A stretch of 64,000 nt of DNA. Origin: Macrothele yani. Lineage: Eukaryota; Arthropoda; Arachnida; Araneae; Macrothelidae. Shown here piece by piece: positions 44,956-57,000 of this stretch. The stretch spans positions 50,849,336 to 50,913,335 of the forward strand of contig CM077006.1 in the NCBI GenBank assembly GCA_039090855.1. The letters are read 5' to 3'. Position 1 is the stretch's first letter. Every line of letters begins with the position of its first letter. Under the pieces are notes generated by a model that was given only the letters and a program-made list of their open reading frames with translations, did no database searches and was not told the origin of the DNA. The position numbers and the translations under genes are program-made.

Positions 44956-46317
44956 TAGTAGTATTGTGGCAATTGTATTCACGGAACAGGAAAAGCATGT
45001 CATCATGTCGACAGTAGAGAAACAGAATTGTCTGACTGACTAATTCGATCAATCATTTGTTGCATATCACAGTTTGCTGTCGGAAGATGAAATTTGAATA
45101 AAACATGAGATTATTCTAATGCACATTATACGTTTACATTTGTTCAACAAAAAATTGTAATTGCTTTCTTCTATAACAACTCTGTTGGTCGTTTATCTGA
45201 GCCTGTATTTTACTGTTGTCAGCTGAAAGATGCTGCAGACCTGATATTGTTTTTTCTTTTTAAAAAGTCCAGTACGAAGTACTACCTTAATTTTAAAAAA
45301 CACGCGTGACGATAAGGCAGGCAGATGAAGAATGAAAAATACATTAGTAGTTAAATGGCCTAACTTCCCGCGCTTACGTGATAGAAAGTTCATTCTTTAT
45401 GTTAGTTCCAGAAATGCTAATTAAGCCATTAGTCATTTTTTCTTTCTTCACAGACACCATTGCACGAACGAAGCTAATGAACAGAAAGACTTCGGTTGGT
45501 TAAAATTTACTCTTCTTGCGGGAGAACTGCTTTAGCAATAAACGCGTCTCACTTTTCACACGTTGTTTACCGGCGAACAAAGGGGAAACGGTGTTTCAAA
45601 CAATGATCAGGTTTCTTTCATGACAGATGAGGTAAAAATGGTCCGAATTATTTGATCTGGAAGATTAATCCCATTACACACATGAGTGATTTTGTATCAC
45701 AGTTTTCCTCTTTCGTTCTTTCCGTGTTAATTAAAAGCGAGCAACCTACTTCTCTCTCTCTCTCTCTCTTTTCCGTATCCGTGTACTTTCTCTCACTATA
45801 AACACTTCAGCAATAAAACAAATGACTTACCATAATGAAGCATTTAATGGTGTATTATCTCCTAATAAATTCATAACAATACGAATCAAAGACCGTTAAC
45901 ATTTAACTATAACATTATCACAAGTTGTGCGAATTGGGCGAAAATGTACAGTGCTGTCCATTTAAAACTGTGCCGAATTTTAATTTACTTTATTGTGCGC
46001 TCAGCGAAAAGTGAAGCATGAATGGTTAGTAATCGAATTCATGGTTGTTCGTGCATGAACTTTCATTAAATATAACAGAACCGTCGTTCTGAAATGTATA
46101 ATGTTCGCCTTTTAAATGGAACTTTTAGTTGATTGCAGCTTTTACTTTTAGGTTAGCTTTTACTGCAACCCTAAAAAAGTTAGGTCTCATTACACTGTAA
46201 AAAATAAGTGGTGTCAATTGATTGAAAATTCCTGAAAATAACGTACAGCAAAGTTGCCGACAGAAATTTCGCGAAACCTACAATTTCGACATATTCTGAT
46301 CCTTTCGGTTCACACCA
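44956..46317. other. unassigned stretch
   Basis: A (CT)n run at about 45750-45770. No gene recognised. Confidence 0.4.
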
Positions 46318-46397
46318 GATGGAGATCGAATCAGCCTCATTCGGCTTCAACTGAAAACGCGCCTGCTATCCGTTAAGCCAGGATGCATTGAACTTAA
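46318..46397 (-). repeat. isolated tRNA-like module
   Basis: On the minus strand: ATCCTGGCTTAACGGATAGC (A-box-like) then GCTGATTCGATCTCC (B-box-like), with partial pairing at the ends. Too irregular for a real tRNA; probably a SINE head. Confidence 0.4.
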
Positions 46398-46612
46398 TCG
46401 CTCAATGATGAAGCGTTTTTTGCTAATAATGCGAGTGAATTAGTAATTTTATTTCCTACTGTAGCTCATTATTTTTCTGAATAGGTTCGTAAGAATTTAA
46501 TATTTTTCTTTAGGATTGTTACGAATTACGTATTTTTTCATCCTGATTTTTCGAAGCACCAGAATGCTTTGGAACTTGAGATTTTTAAGATAAAAATTTC
46601 TTTTGATAGCTA

Positions 46613-47281
46613 TATGAGGGTCATTCAAAAAGTAACGAGACTTATTTTGCACGGGGCAGAAGTGTAATGCAGTAAACGTACTTACACTTACATACTTTTG
46701 AAGTACTCTACCTCTATCTTAATGCACCGATCCAACCTTTCTATCCACTTCTAGAAGATGTGTTCGAAGCCCTTTCTCGACATGCGGTTCAGGATACTTA
46801 TCACAGTATTGTTAAGTTCAGAATTTGATACAAACCGACGGTCACGAAATTGTTTTATCACTTCAGAGAATAGGTGGAAATCACACGAATACTGAGAGTG
46901 CGCCATCATTTCGGTGCTTAGATCTTGGATAACCTTCTGGGTAAGCAAAGCACGATGTGCAGGGACATTATCTTGATGCAAAATCCGACCAGTTTGTGGA
47001 TATTTTGGGCATTTGGAGGGAATTATTTTCTTTAGAGGACCTTTGAGAATTTCAGAATGATAGGCACTGCCAGGGAACAACAGGGTCATACAAAATTTCG
47101 TTTTATAGAAGAGAACCAGGTGCATGACCTTCCCTGCACTAGCTTGAGTCTTTGCTTTCTTGGATGGGGGACTCTGTAGGTGTTTCCATTGGGAGCTCTG
47201 TTGTTTTGTTTCTGGATTGAAATGGTGACAAAATGCTTCATCACATGTGACGACTTCATCCAGGAAGTGTGGCTCACGTCT
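46613..47281 (-). pseudogene. mariner transposase, C-terminal half, source of the adjacent satellite
   Basis: The left end ATGAGGGTCATTCAAAAAGT next to TA is a typical mariner terminus. The minus strand reads VVTCDEAFCHHFNPETKQQS (first catalytic Asp, around 47240), QSPPSKKAKTQASAGKV, then ILHQDNVPAHRALLTQK (second Asp) and AHSQYSCDFHLF, where about five residues (PDLAP-type) before the last Asp are missing. The N-terminus and right end are replaced by the 69 bp satellite that starts at 47282. Dead. Confidence 0.88.
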
Positions 47282-48540
47282 TAATCAGGTAATGTGGCAA
47301 AATGGTTCATCACATGTGACGACTCGATGCAGGAAGTGTGGCTCACGTCGAGTTTGGCTCACGCCTTAATCAGGAAGTGTGGCAAAATGTTTCATCACAT
47401 GTGACGACTTGATCCAGGAAGTGTGGCTCCCCTCTTAGTCAGGAAGTGCAGCAAAATGTTTCATCACATGTGACGACTAGATCCAGGAAGTGCGGCTCAC
47501 GTCGAGTCTGGCACACGTATTAATCAGAAAGTGTGGCAAAATGTTTCATCACATGTGACGACTCGATTCAGGAAGTGTGGCTCACGTCTTAATCAGGAAG
47601 TGTGGCAAAATGTTTCATCACATGTGACGCCTCGATCCAGGAAGTGTAGCTCACGTCTTAATCAGGAATTGTGGCAAAATGTTTCATCACATGTGACGAC
47701 ACGATTCAGGAAGTGTGGCTCACGTCTTAATCAGGAAGTGTGGCAAAATGTTTCATCACATGTGACGCGTCGATCCAGAAAGTGTGGCTCACGTCTTAAT
47801 CAGAAAGTATGGCAAAATGTTTCATCACATGTGACGCCTCGATCCAGGAAGTGTGGCTCACGTCTTAATCAGGAAGTGCGACAAAATGTTTCATCACATG
47901 TGACGCCTCGATCCCGGAAGTGTGGCTCACGTCTTAATCAGGAAGTGTGGCAAAATGTTTCATCACATGTGACGCCTCGATCCAGGAAGTGTAGCTCACG
48001 TCTTAATCAGGAAGTGCGGCAAAATGTTTCATCACATGTGACGCCTCGATCCAGGAAGTGTGGCTCACGTCTTAATCAGGAAGTGTGGCAAAATGTTTCG
48101 TCACATGTGACGCCTCGATCCAGAAAGTGTGGCTCACGTCTTAATCAGAAAGTGTGGCAAAATGTTTCATCACATGTGACGACTCGATTCAGGAAGTGTG
48201 GCAAAATGTTTCATCACATGTGACGCCTCGATCCAGGAAGTGTGGCTCACGTTTTAATTAGGAAGTGCGGCAAAATGTTTCATCACATGTGACGCCTCGA
48301 TCCAGGTAGTGTGGCTCACGTCTTAATTAGGAAGTGTGGCAAAATGTTTCATCACATGTGACGCCTGGATCCAGGAAGTGTAGCTCACGTCTTAATCAGG
48401 AAGTGTGGCAAAATGTTTCATCACATGTGACGCCTGGATCCAGGAAGTGTGGCTCATGTCTTGTCTGGCTCACATCTTAATCAGGAAGTGTAGCAAGTCT
48501 GGCTCACGTCTTGATCAGGAAGTGTGGCTCACTTCGATTT
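47217..48540 (+). repeat. 69 bp satellite derived from mariner coding DNA
   Basis: About 18 units of AGGAAGTGTGGCAAAATGTT, TCATCACATGTGACGCCTCG, ATCCAGGAAGTGTGGCTCAC, GTCTTAATC. The mariner at 47217-47282 already contains ACAAAATGCTTCATCACATG and TCCAGGAAGTGTGGCTCACG in the same order, so it is the founding unit. The period is 23 codons, giving a 230-codon artefactual open frame at 47531-48223. AGGAAGTGTGGC occurs twice per unit. Confidence 0.93.
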
Positions 48541-48869
48541 GAGATAAACAGGGGCGTACTGATAGCTCTCGCAACCCCTGCATCGCCGGGGAGGGGGGGG
48601 GTGAGCTCATGGTTAAAAGGGCCTCTGGGTTGAGGAAAAGGATTTTACAAAAAAATTTTGCGCAAACTTCGTATGAAACTGGTTAAACAAATAGCCAAGA
48701 ATTAAGGCAGCCTTGAATGAGTTTTGAGAAGAAAAGCATTGTTTTCTCATTAAATACGTAAAATCTTTAGAAATCATTTCGTTGCTTTTGTCCATAAAAA
48801 CTAGATGACGAAAAAGCAACATTCAAAAGAACTTGAGGCCCCTTGTAGTAGCCCTTGCCATAGTTTCTA
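48541..48869. other. unassigned spacer
   Basis: A G-run near 48590. No gene recognised. Confidence 0.4.
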
Positions 48870-49475
48870 TGCAGGTACGAGTATATCAACAAATTAGTAA
48901 AATCATGCAATGCATTGATTATGATACGCTTTTCAGCATACCAGAAATCAAAGCTCAAGTTATGAGAATAATGGCTGTGGAATAAATCTCGCTCCTGTGC
49001 CCTGACCTTTGACCCCATTTCGATGATATTCAACAGAACCGGCACAGTGTACCTCCTGAACAACATACTAAAGTTTTGTCGCAATAGAAGCATTTTTAGT
49101 CAAGTTATAAGGATAATGGCTGTGAAATCAATCTCGCTCCGGTTCCCTGAGCTTTGACCCCATTTCGATGATATTCAACAGAACCGGTTCAGTGTACCTC
49201 CGGAACAATATGCTAAAGTTTTGTCACAATCGAAGGCTTTTTACGTAAGTTATGACGCATAAGGGCGATGGAATGGATCCCTCCTATATGTCCTGACCTT
49301 TGACCCCATTTCGTCCATTTTCAATAGGGTTTCTTTCCAGGTTGTCCCCTACCACATACTAAAATTTTATCGTAATCGAACCATTTGTACGCGAGTTATC
49401 GTGCTGACGGACAGACGGACAACGCTTTAGCATATACGCTTCTTCAACCTACGTTTGGAAAGCGTAAAAAAGAAA
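48870..49475 (-). repeat. 146 bp repeat with DR1 motif, minus-strand block
   Basis: Units carry TGACCTTTGACCC (49003-49015, 49294-49306; one-base variant at 49148-49160), spaced 145-146 bp, and end in a segment with ACGCTTCTTCAACCTACGTT. The same family is inverted at 52.1-53.9 kb, including the AAAGCGTATAATAATCAATG part at the inner end. Confidence 0.85.
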
Positions 49476-49651
49476 CCAAATTTACATAGGATTACAGAAA
49501 CTCAGAAGGAAGGTTGAATAAGAGCATACCTCACCTATGTTCTGTGGCAGGCAGTCTCGGTGGCTGTGTGGTCTGAGGCGCCGTTGTTGGAAATGAGCTA
49601 AATTATGACTAGGAGAACTACGACGCATTTATAATTAACTAATGTTTATCA

Positions 49652-50275
49652 TGAATACGGGATTACACCAGTGTACAATACAAATTGGAAGTTGTTATTC
49701 CGTCTATTGGTGTAAATTATGACAAGAGTGGTAAGTCACATAATATCCGAAAACTTGAAAATTTCATCGCCCTGGAGCGGGTATAGAACTCGCGTCTCCC
49801 GCTTTGCGCCCGAGTGTGCTAACCACTACACCACCCAGAACGACTAAGTCTGAAGCTTCCGAGTAATACGAATATAACACATCACAGGAATCGCCGGTCG
49901 AAGCCAACAGCATTCATATTTAGCAAATCTGAATGAATAGAAGTAATTGTCTCCCGTGATTGCCCGGAGAAGCAGAGAGACAATGGTTTCAGTCACGGAA
50001 GACAAGGAAATTCTATTCATCCAGATTCGCTAAATATGAATGCCATTGCTTCGATTGGCGATTCCTGCGATGTGTTAAATTCAAATCATTCGGAAACTTC
50101 AAACTTGGTCGTTCTGCGTGGTGTAGTGGTTAGCATACTCGGACACAAACCGGGAGACGCGGATTCGATTCCCGCTCCAGGACGACGACGAAATTTTCAA
50201 GTTTTCGGATATTATATGACTTACTACTCTTGTCATAATTTACACCAATAGACGGAATAACAACTTCAAATTTGT
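49652..50275. repeat. family B head-to-head tRNA-like foldback, most complete
   Basis: Arms of about 270 bp, 49671-49940 and roughly 50005-50274, around a loop of about 65 nt. The left arm carries the tRNA-like module in antisense (GTGCTAACCACTACACCACC at about 49818); the right arm carries it in sense (GTGGTGTAGTGGTTAGCATA at about 50119, GGATTCGATTCCCGC at about 50160). Two pol III-type internal promoters therefore face outward from one hairpin. Confidence 0.85.
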
Positions 50276-51215
50276 AACTGATATTAAAAATGCGAACATT
50301 AGATAAAACTATTAACGTAAATATTATCTGCGCTTCACTACCGTTATACAGTATAAAGTCTGGAAATTCAACAAGTTTATGAAAATCAAAAGAGTTTTAG
50401 GTCAAAAATTTTACTCTTTTTTTATTATGCTGATTTAACATGGAATGGCCCACAGGCGAGTTCTTATTTTGCTACTGGGTGATATGAAATGCAGTGAATA
50501 TTAGCGAGTTCAAATCTCATTTCTGGGGGACAATTATGAAATGTAGCAAACGTACTTTGTTCCTTAGATTGTTTCCGAAATATTTAGAAAAAATAGTACA
50601 GCGTGTGTTCGTGTGCGTATACGTGTGTATTCGGGCGTGTAAAATTTTGCTTCGGGCATTAAAGTCTGGAAATTTTTTGGTAAGCATGCCTGACTGGGCA
50701 TGTTAAAATTTTCAAATTTTTCTAGAGCACCGTATATCTTTTTCAGTCCCGTTCTTTCAAATATAGAAAACTAGCGAGTGTGTGGATAGTCCTGATTCTA
50801 ATTATTTCGTCTGATTTTAAAAGAACTTTTCTAGCATTGCCATTTAGAACTGAAAAAGTCGTGCTATGTAAAACGCCCATTTACGCCATCCAGGAAAAGA
50901 AAAAAAAATTCCCATTCGAAAAAGTTAAAAATGCAAGAATTTTCATTCTCATAACCCTAACTATCGTACTCAAAAAAATATTTCGCGTAATTTGAGTCAA
51001 TGAATAAAAAAATCGGGAGAGTACCCTGGTACACTTTGTAGATTATGTATGCTATGCATTTTTCGCATGATTCGTGAGTGTGAAATAAAACGAGTTACTC
51101 GAGAGTATATATTTACTTATTTACAAACACATTGCATTTTTTCGCGTCACTCACGGCCACACCGAGACACAGTCCGAACATAATAAGTGGAATTAAATCA
51201 TAACAAACAATATAA
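50276..51215. other. unassigned stretch
   Basis: No recognised gene or repeat. Open frames at 50494-50706 and 50780-50995 have no supporting motif. Confidence 0.4.
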
Positions 51216-51549
51216 GTCATGAATGGATTAAGTGACTATACACCATACAATTCAAAGTTTGAGGATGACAGTCCGCTTTTGGTGTAAATATAACAAGGAT
51301 GGTAAGTCAGATAATATCCGAAAACTTGAAAATTTCGTCGTCCTGGAGCGGGAATCGAGACCGCGTCTCCCAGATAGCGCCCGGGTATGCTAACCAATAC
51401 ACCACCCAGCACGACCAAGTCTCAAGTTTCCGATTAATTTGAATATAACCATCACAGGATTCGCTAGTCGAAGCAACCGGAATTCATGTTTAGCGAATCT
51501 GAAGGTTAAGAATCATATCCCGTGATTGCCCGGAGGAGATGACTTTCAT
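51216..51549 (-). repeat. family B tRNA-like element, half copy
   Basis: Minus-strand module (GCTAACCAATACACCACCCA; GAGCGGGAATCGAGACCGCG) with the terminal segment at the left and the CCCGTGATTGCCCGGAGGAG inner segment at the right. The second arm is missing. Confidence 0.8.
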
Positions 51550-51789
51550 TGGTTTTACGACAATAACATTCATTAATCCACCTAATTAAGTACCGCTCAA
51601 TATCAGGAATCTTATAGTAAACTTTATGTTTTATCATAAATGGAATACGGGATTACACCATACAATACAAATTTTGAAGATGACAATCCGGATTTTCATC
51701 TTCAAAACAATATAAGGTTTACTATAAGATTCCTGATATTGAGCGGTACTTAGGTAGGTGGATTAATGAATGTTATTGTCGTAAAACCA
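51550..51789. repeat. foldback with ~78 bp arms and a family B fragment as loop
   Basis: TGGTTTTACGACAATAACAT to TAGTAAACTTTAT (51550-51627) is complementary to about 51712-51789. The spacer holds AAATGGAATACGGGATTACA CC, the family B terminus. Confidence 0.85.
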
Positions 51790-52139
51790 GTGAAAGAAGA
51801 TATGTGAGTAAAAATAGGAAATATTTGCTAAACTATGGCGGCGGCAATAGTAAGTATACCGACTGTATAGTTTTTTTAAAAACAGTATTTATTATTATTC
51901 ATATTTAGACGAACGTAAGAAACCATCCTGACACCGATGAAGTGTGATGTAACTACCAAAGCATCGCCTTCCACCGTCCTATACTAACGATCTCTTTACC
52001 GAACTTCTTTTCTTTACATCCGCAATCCATCCTCGTACTCACTCCTACTTTCACTATCCCACCTGGCTTGCAAGAAGGGTGGTGAGGGTTTCTGAGCTGG
52101 TCCGTCCGGATTTCACGTGAAAAAGCCTCATAGAAATTT
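51790..52139. other. unassigned spacer
   Basis: No gene recognised. Confidence 0.35.
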
Positions 52140-53885
52140 CTCCTTTTTTTACGCTTTCCAACCGTAGGTTGAAGAAGCATATATGCTCCAGGTTTTTCCG
52201 TTCGTCTGTCCGCCTGTCGGCACGATAACTCACGTAAAAATGGTTCGATTTCGATGAAATTTTAGTATGTGGTAGGAGGCCACCTGGAGAGGAACCCGAT
52301 TAAAAATGGGAGAAATGGGGTCAAAGGTCAGGACATAGGAGCGCGATGCATTGCATTGCCCTTATGGGTCATAACGTGCGTAAAAATGGTTCGATTTCGA
52401 TTAAATTTTAGTGTGTAGTAGGGGACCATCTGGAGAGGAACTCTATTGAAAATGGGACAAATGGGGTCAAAGGTCAGGACATAGGATCGGGTTCCATTCC
52501 ATTGCCCTTATCTCATACTATTAAGGTGGACGTCAAGTAATTTTGCTTCCTATATTTCCAATGGAAAAACTCTTCTACACATTTCCTTCACAATTAGTGT
52601 GTTCCCAAGGATGAAAATTTGAACATCGATTAAAATAACTTCATATTATAACTTGGAATACTTAACATTTTTTAAAACATAACTATAATTATATTAAAAA
52701 ACAATAACGTTTCCTTTGGTGGTGTTGAAACCAGAAAAAAGATGGCTCGACCAGTACTTTGATGACGTCACTAGACAAATAAATGTTGGATTGCATAATT
52801 ATGGTTATGTTTTAGAAAATATTAAGTATTCCAAGTTATAAAATGAAGCTATTTTAATCGATGTTAAAATTTTCATCCGTGAGAACGCATTAATTGTAAG
52901 GAAATTGTGTACAGAAGTTTTTCCATTGGAAGTATAGGAAGCAAAATTAATTGACGTCCACCTAAAAGGAGCAATTGATGTATCTATTAAAATTTTATTT
53001 TGAAAACGGCTCTAAGGATTTTGATGAAAGTCGTTAACCTACCGTTTTCTGGTACTAGAAATCGATTTAGCTTGATCTCGACTTTGGGAAAATTCGTTTA
53101 GTGGGTTAAATAACCACCCCGAATTACCACGTTTTCAGTGTCATGGCGTCGTTCCAATAATGATACCCCATGCTTAGAAATCTTATGACGTCACAAGCTC
53201 GCGATTGAGTTGTTGGCGCGCAGTCACGCCATCTGTCTCATTACGTCACGCGTTGTGTGTAAATCCTATTAAAGTTTTATGACATCACACTCTTTCAAGC
53301 AGTTGGTCGCGATTCCCATCTGCCTCATTACGTCACGCGTTGTGTGCGTATGCCCGTTCGCACGATAACTCGCGTAACAATCGTTCGATTTCTATGAAAT
53401 TTTAGTATGTGGTAGGGGACCACCTGGGAAGGAACGCTATTGAAAGTGAACGAAATGGGGTCAAAGGTAAGGACATATAAACGGGATCCATTCCACTGAT
53501 CTTATGCGACATAACTAACATAAAAAAGGTTCGATTTCGATGAAATTTTAGTATGTGGTAGGGGACCACCTGGGGACAAACCCTATTGAAAATGGGCGAA
53601 ATGGTGTCAAAGTTCAGGACGTAGGAGCGAGATCTATTCCATAGCCCTTATGCATCATAACTTACGTAAAAATGCTTCTATTACGACAAAACTTTATCAT
53701 GTTATTTCGGAGGTATACTTAACTTGTTCTGTTGAATATCATCGAAATGGGATCAAAGGTCAGGGCGCAGGAGCGAGATTTATTCCACAGCCATTATCCT
53801 CATAACTTGAGTAATGATTTCTGGTATGTTGGAAAGCGTATAATAATCAATGCATTGCATGATTTTACTAACTTGTTACCTTATA
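52140..53885 (+). repeat. 146 bp repeat with DR1 motif, plus-strand blocks
   Basis: Blocks 52140-52520 and 53345-53885. GGGTCAAAGGTCA is exact at 52318-52330 and 52464-52476; one-base variants lie at 53458-53470 and 53750-53762, and a more diverged one near 53604; spacing is 146 bp. Block one starts with ACGCTTTCCAACCGTAGGTT, the complement of the end of the 49.4 kb block. The TTAA foldback and unassigned DNA (52963-53344) separate the blocks. Confidence 0.85.
52525..52962. mobile_element. TTAA-flanked foldback MITE, copy 3
   Basis: Ends GGTGGACGTCAAGTAATTTT and the complement of GGTGGACGTCAATTAATTTT; left flank TTAA (52521-52524), right flank TAAA, probably a mutated TTAA. The centre has TTTGATGACGTCACTAGACA as in copy 1. 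Confidence 0.8.
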
Positions 53886-54017
53886 CTACCGATGATCGAG
53901 CGAAACTTCATCTGATTCAGTCATCGTTACGCCGTTTATATCCACAATTAGTTAATCAACATGGTCTTATTGCCCGTCCGTCTGCTTCCCTTGTAACTCC
54001 ATATGTAATCTGCCTCT
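53886..54017 (+). mobile_element. LINE-like fragment, part 1
   Basis: LPYTTDDRAKLHLIQSSLRR LYPQLVNQHGLIARPSASLV is encoded up to the SINE insertion. It seems to continue at 57.9 kb. Clade not determined. Confidence 0.45.
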
Positions 54018-54076
54018 TGCCGCCCCGGTGGCGCAGTGGTCTAAGGCGTTGGCCTCTGATCATTCGTCCGTAAGGG

Positions 54077-57000
54077 CATCACCCCCTAATAGCTTAACAG
54101 GCCCGCGCACCGATTTGTGACGTCACTAGAGTAGTCCGTAGTCGCGGAGAGGAGCATTACGGCGATGTGCGAACGAACGCGTCTTTACGTACACCAACTA
54201 ACCAGGTCGTGCGTTCTTTTAGAGTTTCACTGCATTTAAATAAGAACTTGTTTGTTAGTTTTCAAATAACTGCAGAGTTAACAAGTTTGTTTAATAATCT
54301 TTTAAAATACAGAAGAAAAAGAAATTACAGCGTAAAATTTAGCGTAGCAATAATTCCGCCTTGAAAGGGTAAGCAAGACAGATTCGTCAACTTAATGAAA
54401 GCCTCACTGTCATTTCACTGGAAGTGATAAACCATTCCTATAATCGAAATTATAAACTGTTGTCGTAGTTTCACTTGAAGTTATAGTGTCTTTATAGTTA
54501 GCCGAACGATTCCTGTACTTGTGAACAAATCGTTCTTGTACTTGAAAGATTAGTTTGAGGGTCCATTACGAAGTATCGCCGTCGTTTCAAAAGATGTCGA
54601 TTGACATATTTAAGGAATCAGATTTTTCATTCATTGCAAACTTATGACTATGAACATTTTAGTAATGAAATAATTCCTTTAGTGAAAATGTATTTTATAT
54701 GCAATCCGTGATCACTAATATATAAAAAAAGGTCAAGAAAAGCTGAATTTTTTTCTGTGTTTTTTAATTATTACCAAAGGCTCAATAAAACATGTTTTAA
54801 CATACATACATACAGTGAATTGCTGCTTGATCCACTGATTGCATTAAATAAGTTAAGATTTCAAGAAAATTATGCAATTGCTACATTATTAAACGTACAA
54901 TAATGACATAACAAGTTTTCCTAATTTTAGTACCATCTAGTTACGTGTTTGGACAACTTCATTTTGATAAGCAAATATAAAGTTTATCCTTTTTGTCTTC
55001 CAGAGCACTATTTCAAAAAAGTTACCTTGTCAAAGTTCAACACATCTGTATTAAGTATATTAGTAGTATTAAGCAAAACTATTTGGATCCACAATATAAG
55101 CATTTCTTTTTATCTGGAAAAATACAAGTAACTTATTGGCAGAAATTTCCTGAAATTTGATTTTCAAGAAGTATTCAGGAAAACTGCCAATGTACAAATA
55201 ATTATGGTTGTGTAGTTCTTTGTGTATCACAAACACAATTTGATTATGTGTCCGTTAGCTGTTCCTTGAAGAATTTCAAAGACACGTTTCTAAGAAAATC
55301 TGAAATGTGTTCCAATAATTTCCTAAAGTATTTTTTCAGATAATTATTATATTTTTTTAGAACCTGACAAATGCACATGCAGTTATTGTACTGAATAAAT
55401 CTAAGCGATTGTTTTGGTACTATAGAATGTATTTTAAAAGATGTACATGTTTCATTATAAATTGACTAACTTGATGTACCATTTTCTCAGAAACTATAAA
55501 AAGCAATGGTATAAAATTTTGCACAAATGTTTTGTCATTGCTAAAGTTATTGAAAAGATTGTTTTTTTCTTTTTTTATGATTTTGGTTTCAAAATAAATT
55601 CCTTGAAGGATTGAAGAAGTTTTTCCCCATACAAAAATTGACACCAACCCTCACGTTTGGAAGCACACTTTCCAGTAGTTATCGGATAATATGAGATATA
55701 TTAGTTCCAGTTATTATTGCTGTAGCTTGTGAAGACACAGTGCAGGAAGTCTGGAAACAGATAAGTCTAGATAAATGAATAAAAAGTTGATCTCTCATTT
55801 TAAGCAAATGTTTTCAAAAAAAAAAAAAAAAAAAGAAAAGGAAACGAGTTTATATTTCTACTTGTATTTTAAAAATCTTGTTTGTTTAGAACATAGTTTC
55901 CACAATATGTGGATTCATGTCGATCCACGTACATTTTTTTCTCTTAAAAATAACAATATCCAAGGCTTAAAAATACCATGCCCGAGATGCCCAGAACATG
56001 TAAATCATTCGTCTGGGCAGGTAAATAAAACATCTAATTGCCTGTGCATGGTAACTAAATTTTAAAATAAAAAAAGTTTGTAATAAAATTTCCTACTACA
56101 CAAGAAAAAAGACAGTCATCACATGTCGTGTTTCATGTCATTGTTAATTAATGGAAGTTGTATTATTGTTACGAAGTACCAAGGAAAGAGTAATATCACA
56201 TCTTTAATTATGTTATGCTCTAAGCCCAGAAATCGGAAACCTAGTTTTGCTCCAAATTTTGTTTATAATCAACAACAGTATGCATGCCTCTGATGTAACT
56301 GGCCTCTCATGTTTAGTGACAAAGGGAGAAAACTTTAACAAAAGGAACATGGCATAATCACTAAATTTCCGAAACACCAGTTTCATCATCGTACCATTTC
56401 ATATCAATTTTAGCATCAGTATCTTAAAAATTGATATACACACGTTTGTGCATTGAACATTTGTAATACAGACCCTTAAAATGGAAGTGTAAACATGTTA
56501 AAACAGTTCATATTTTTAACTTAAAAAAAAATAGGGTTCTGGTTTGTTATCTTAAAAGATACATTTTCCTGCGCATCCAGCTTTTACTACCTGGGCAAGT
56601 AAATAATTTCTTGCCCAGGTAGTACTGATATATTTCACCTAATTTTTAAGAAATTGAATGGTTCTGATAAATTTCCATCCTACCACAGATAGAGCATACA
56701 CACTGCTCACACGAGAGTTCTTCAATGTGTTGGTTTGTAGAAAAATGCTTCAAAATCTTTAAACGGACATTTTAAAGGCAAACTTACTCCTGAACTATGT
56801 GTGAACTTCTGTTTTTGTGCATTCATATCTAATTTTTGCTGTCTATACTTGATTCAGTGTTTGTGTTCCTTTAGTAATAAATATTAAAAATGATAATTCA
56901 ATGCAATTCTCTATGTCTGCAAACACAAAAGATGTATTTCACATGGCAACAAGGCCTTAGCATTTATATAAAGGACATAGGCATGTTAGATGTGTACATG

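Noticed and set aside
47531..48223. A 230-codon open frame with 23-residue repeats
   Set aside because: The 69 bp satellite period is a multiple of three and removes stops by chance; the sequence descends from an antisense stretch of mariner coding DNA.
47282..48540. CRISPR-like regular repeats
   Set aside because: No unique spacers between repeats; it is a head-to-tail satellite in an animal genome.
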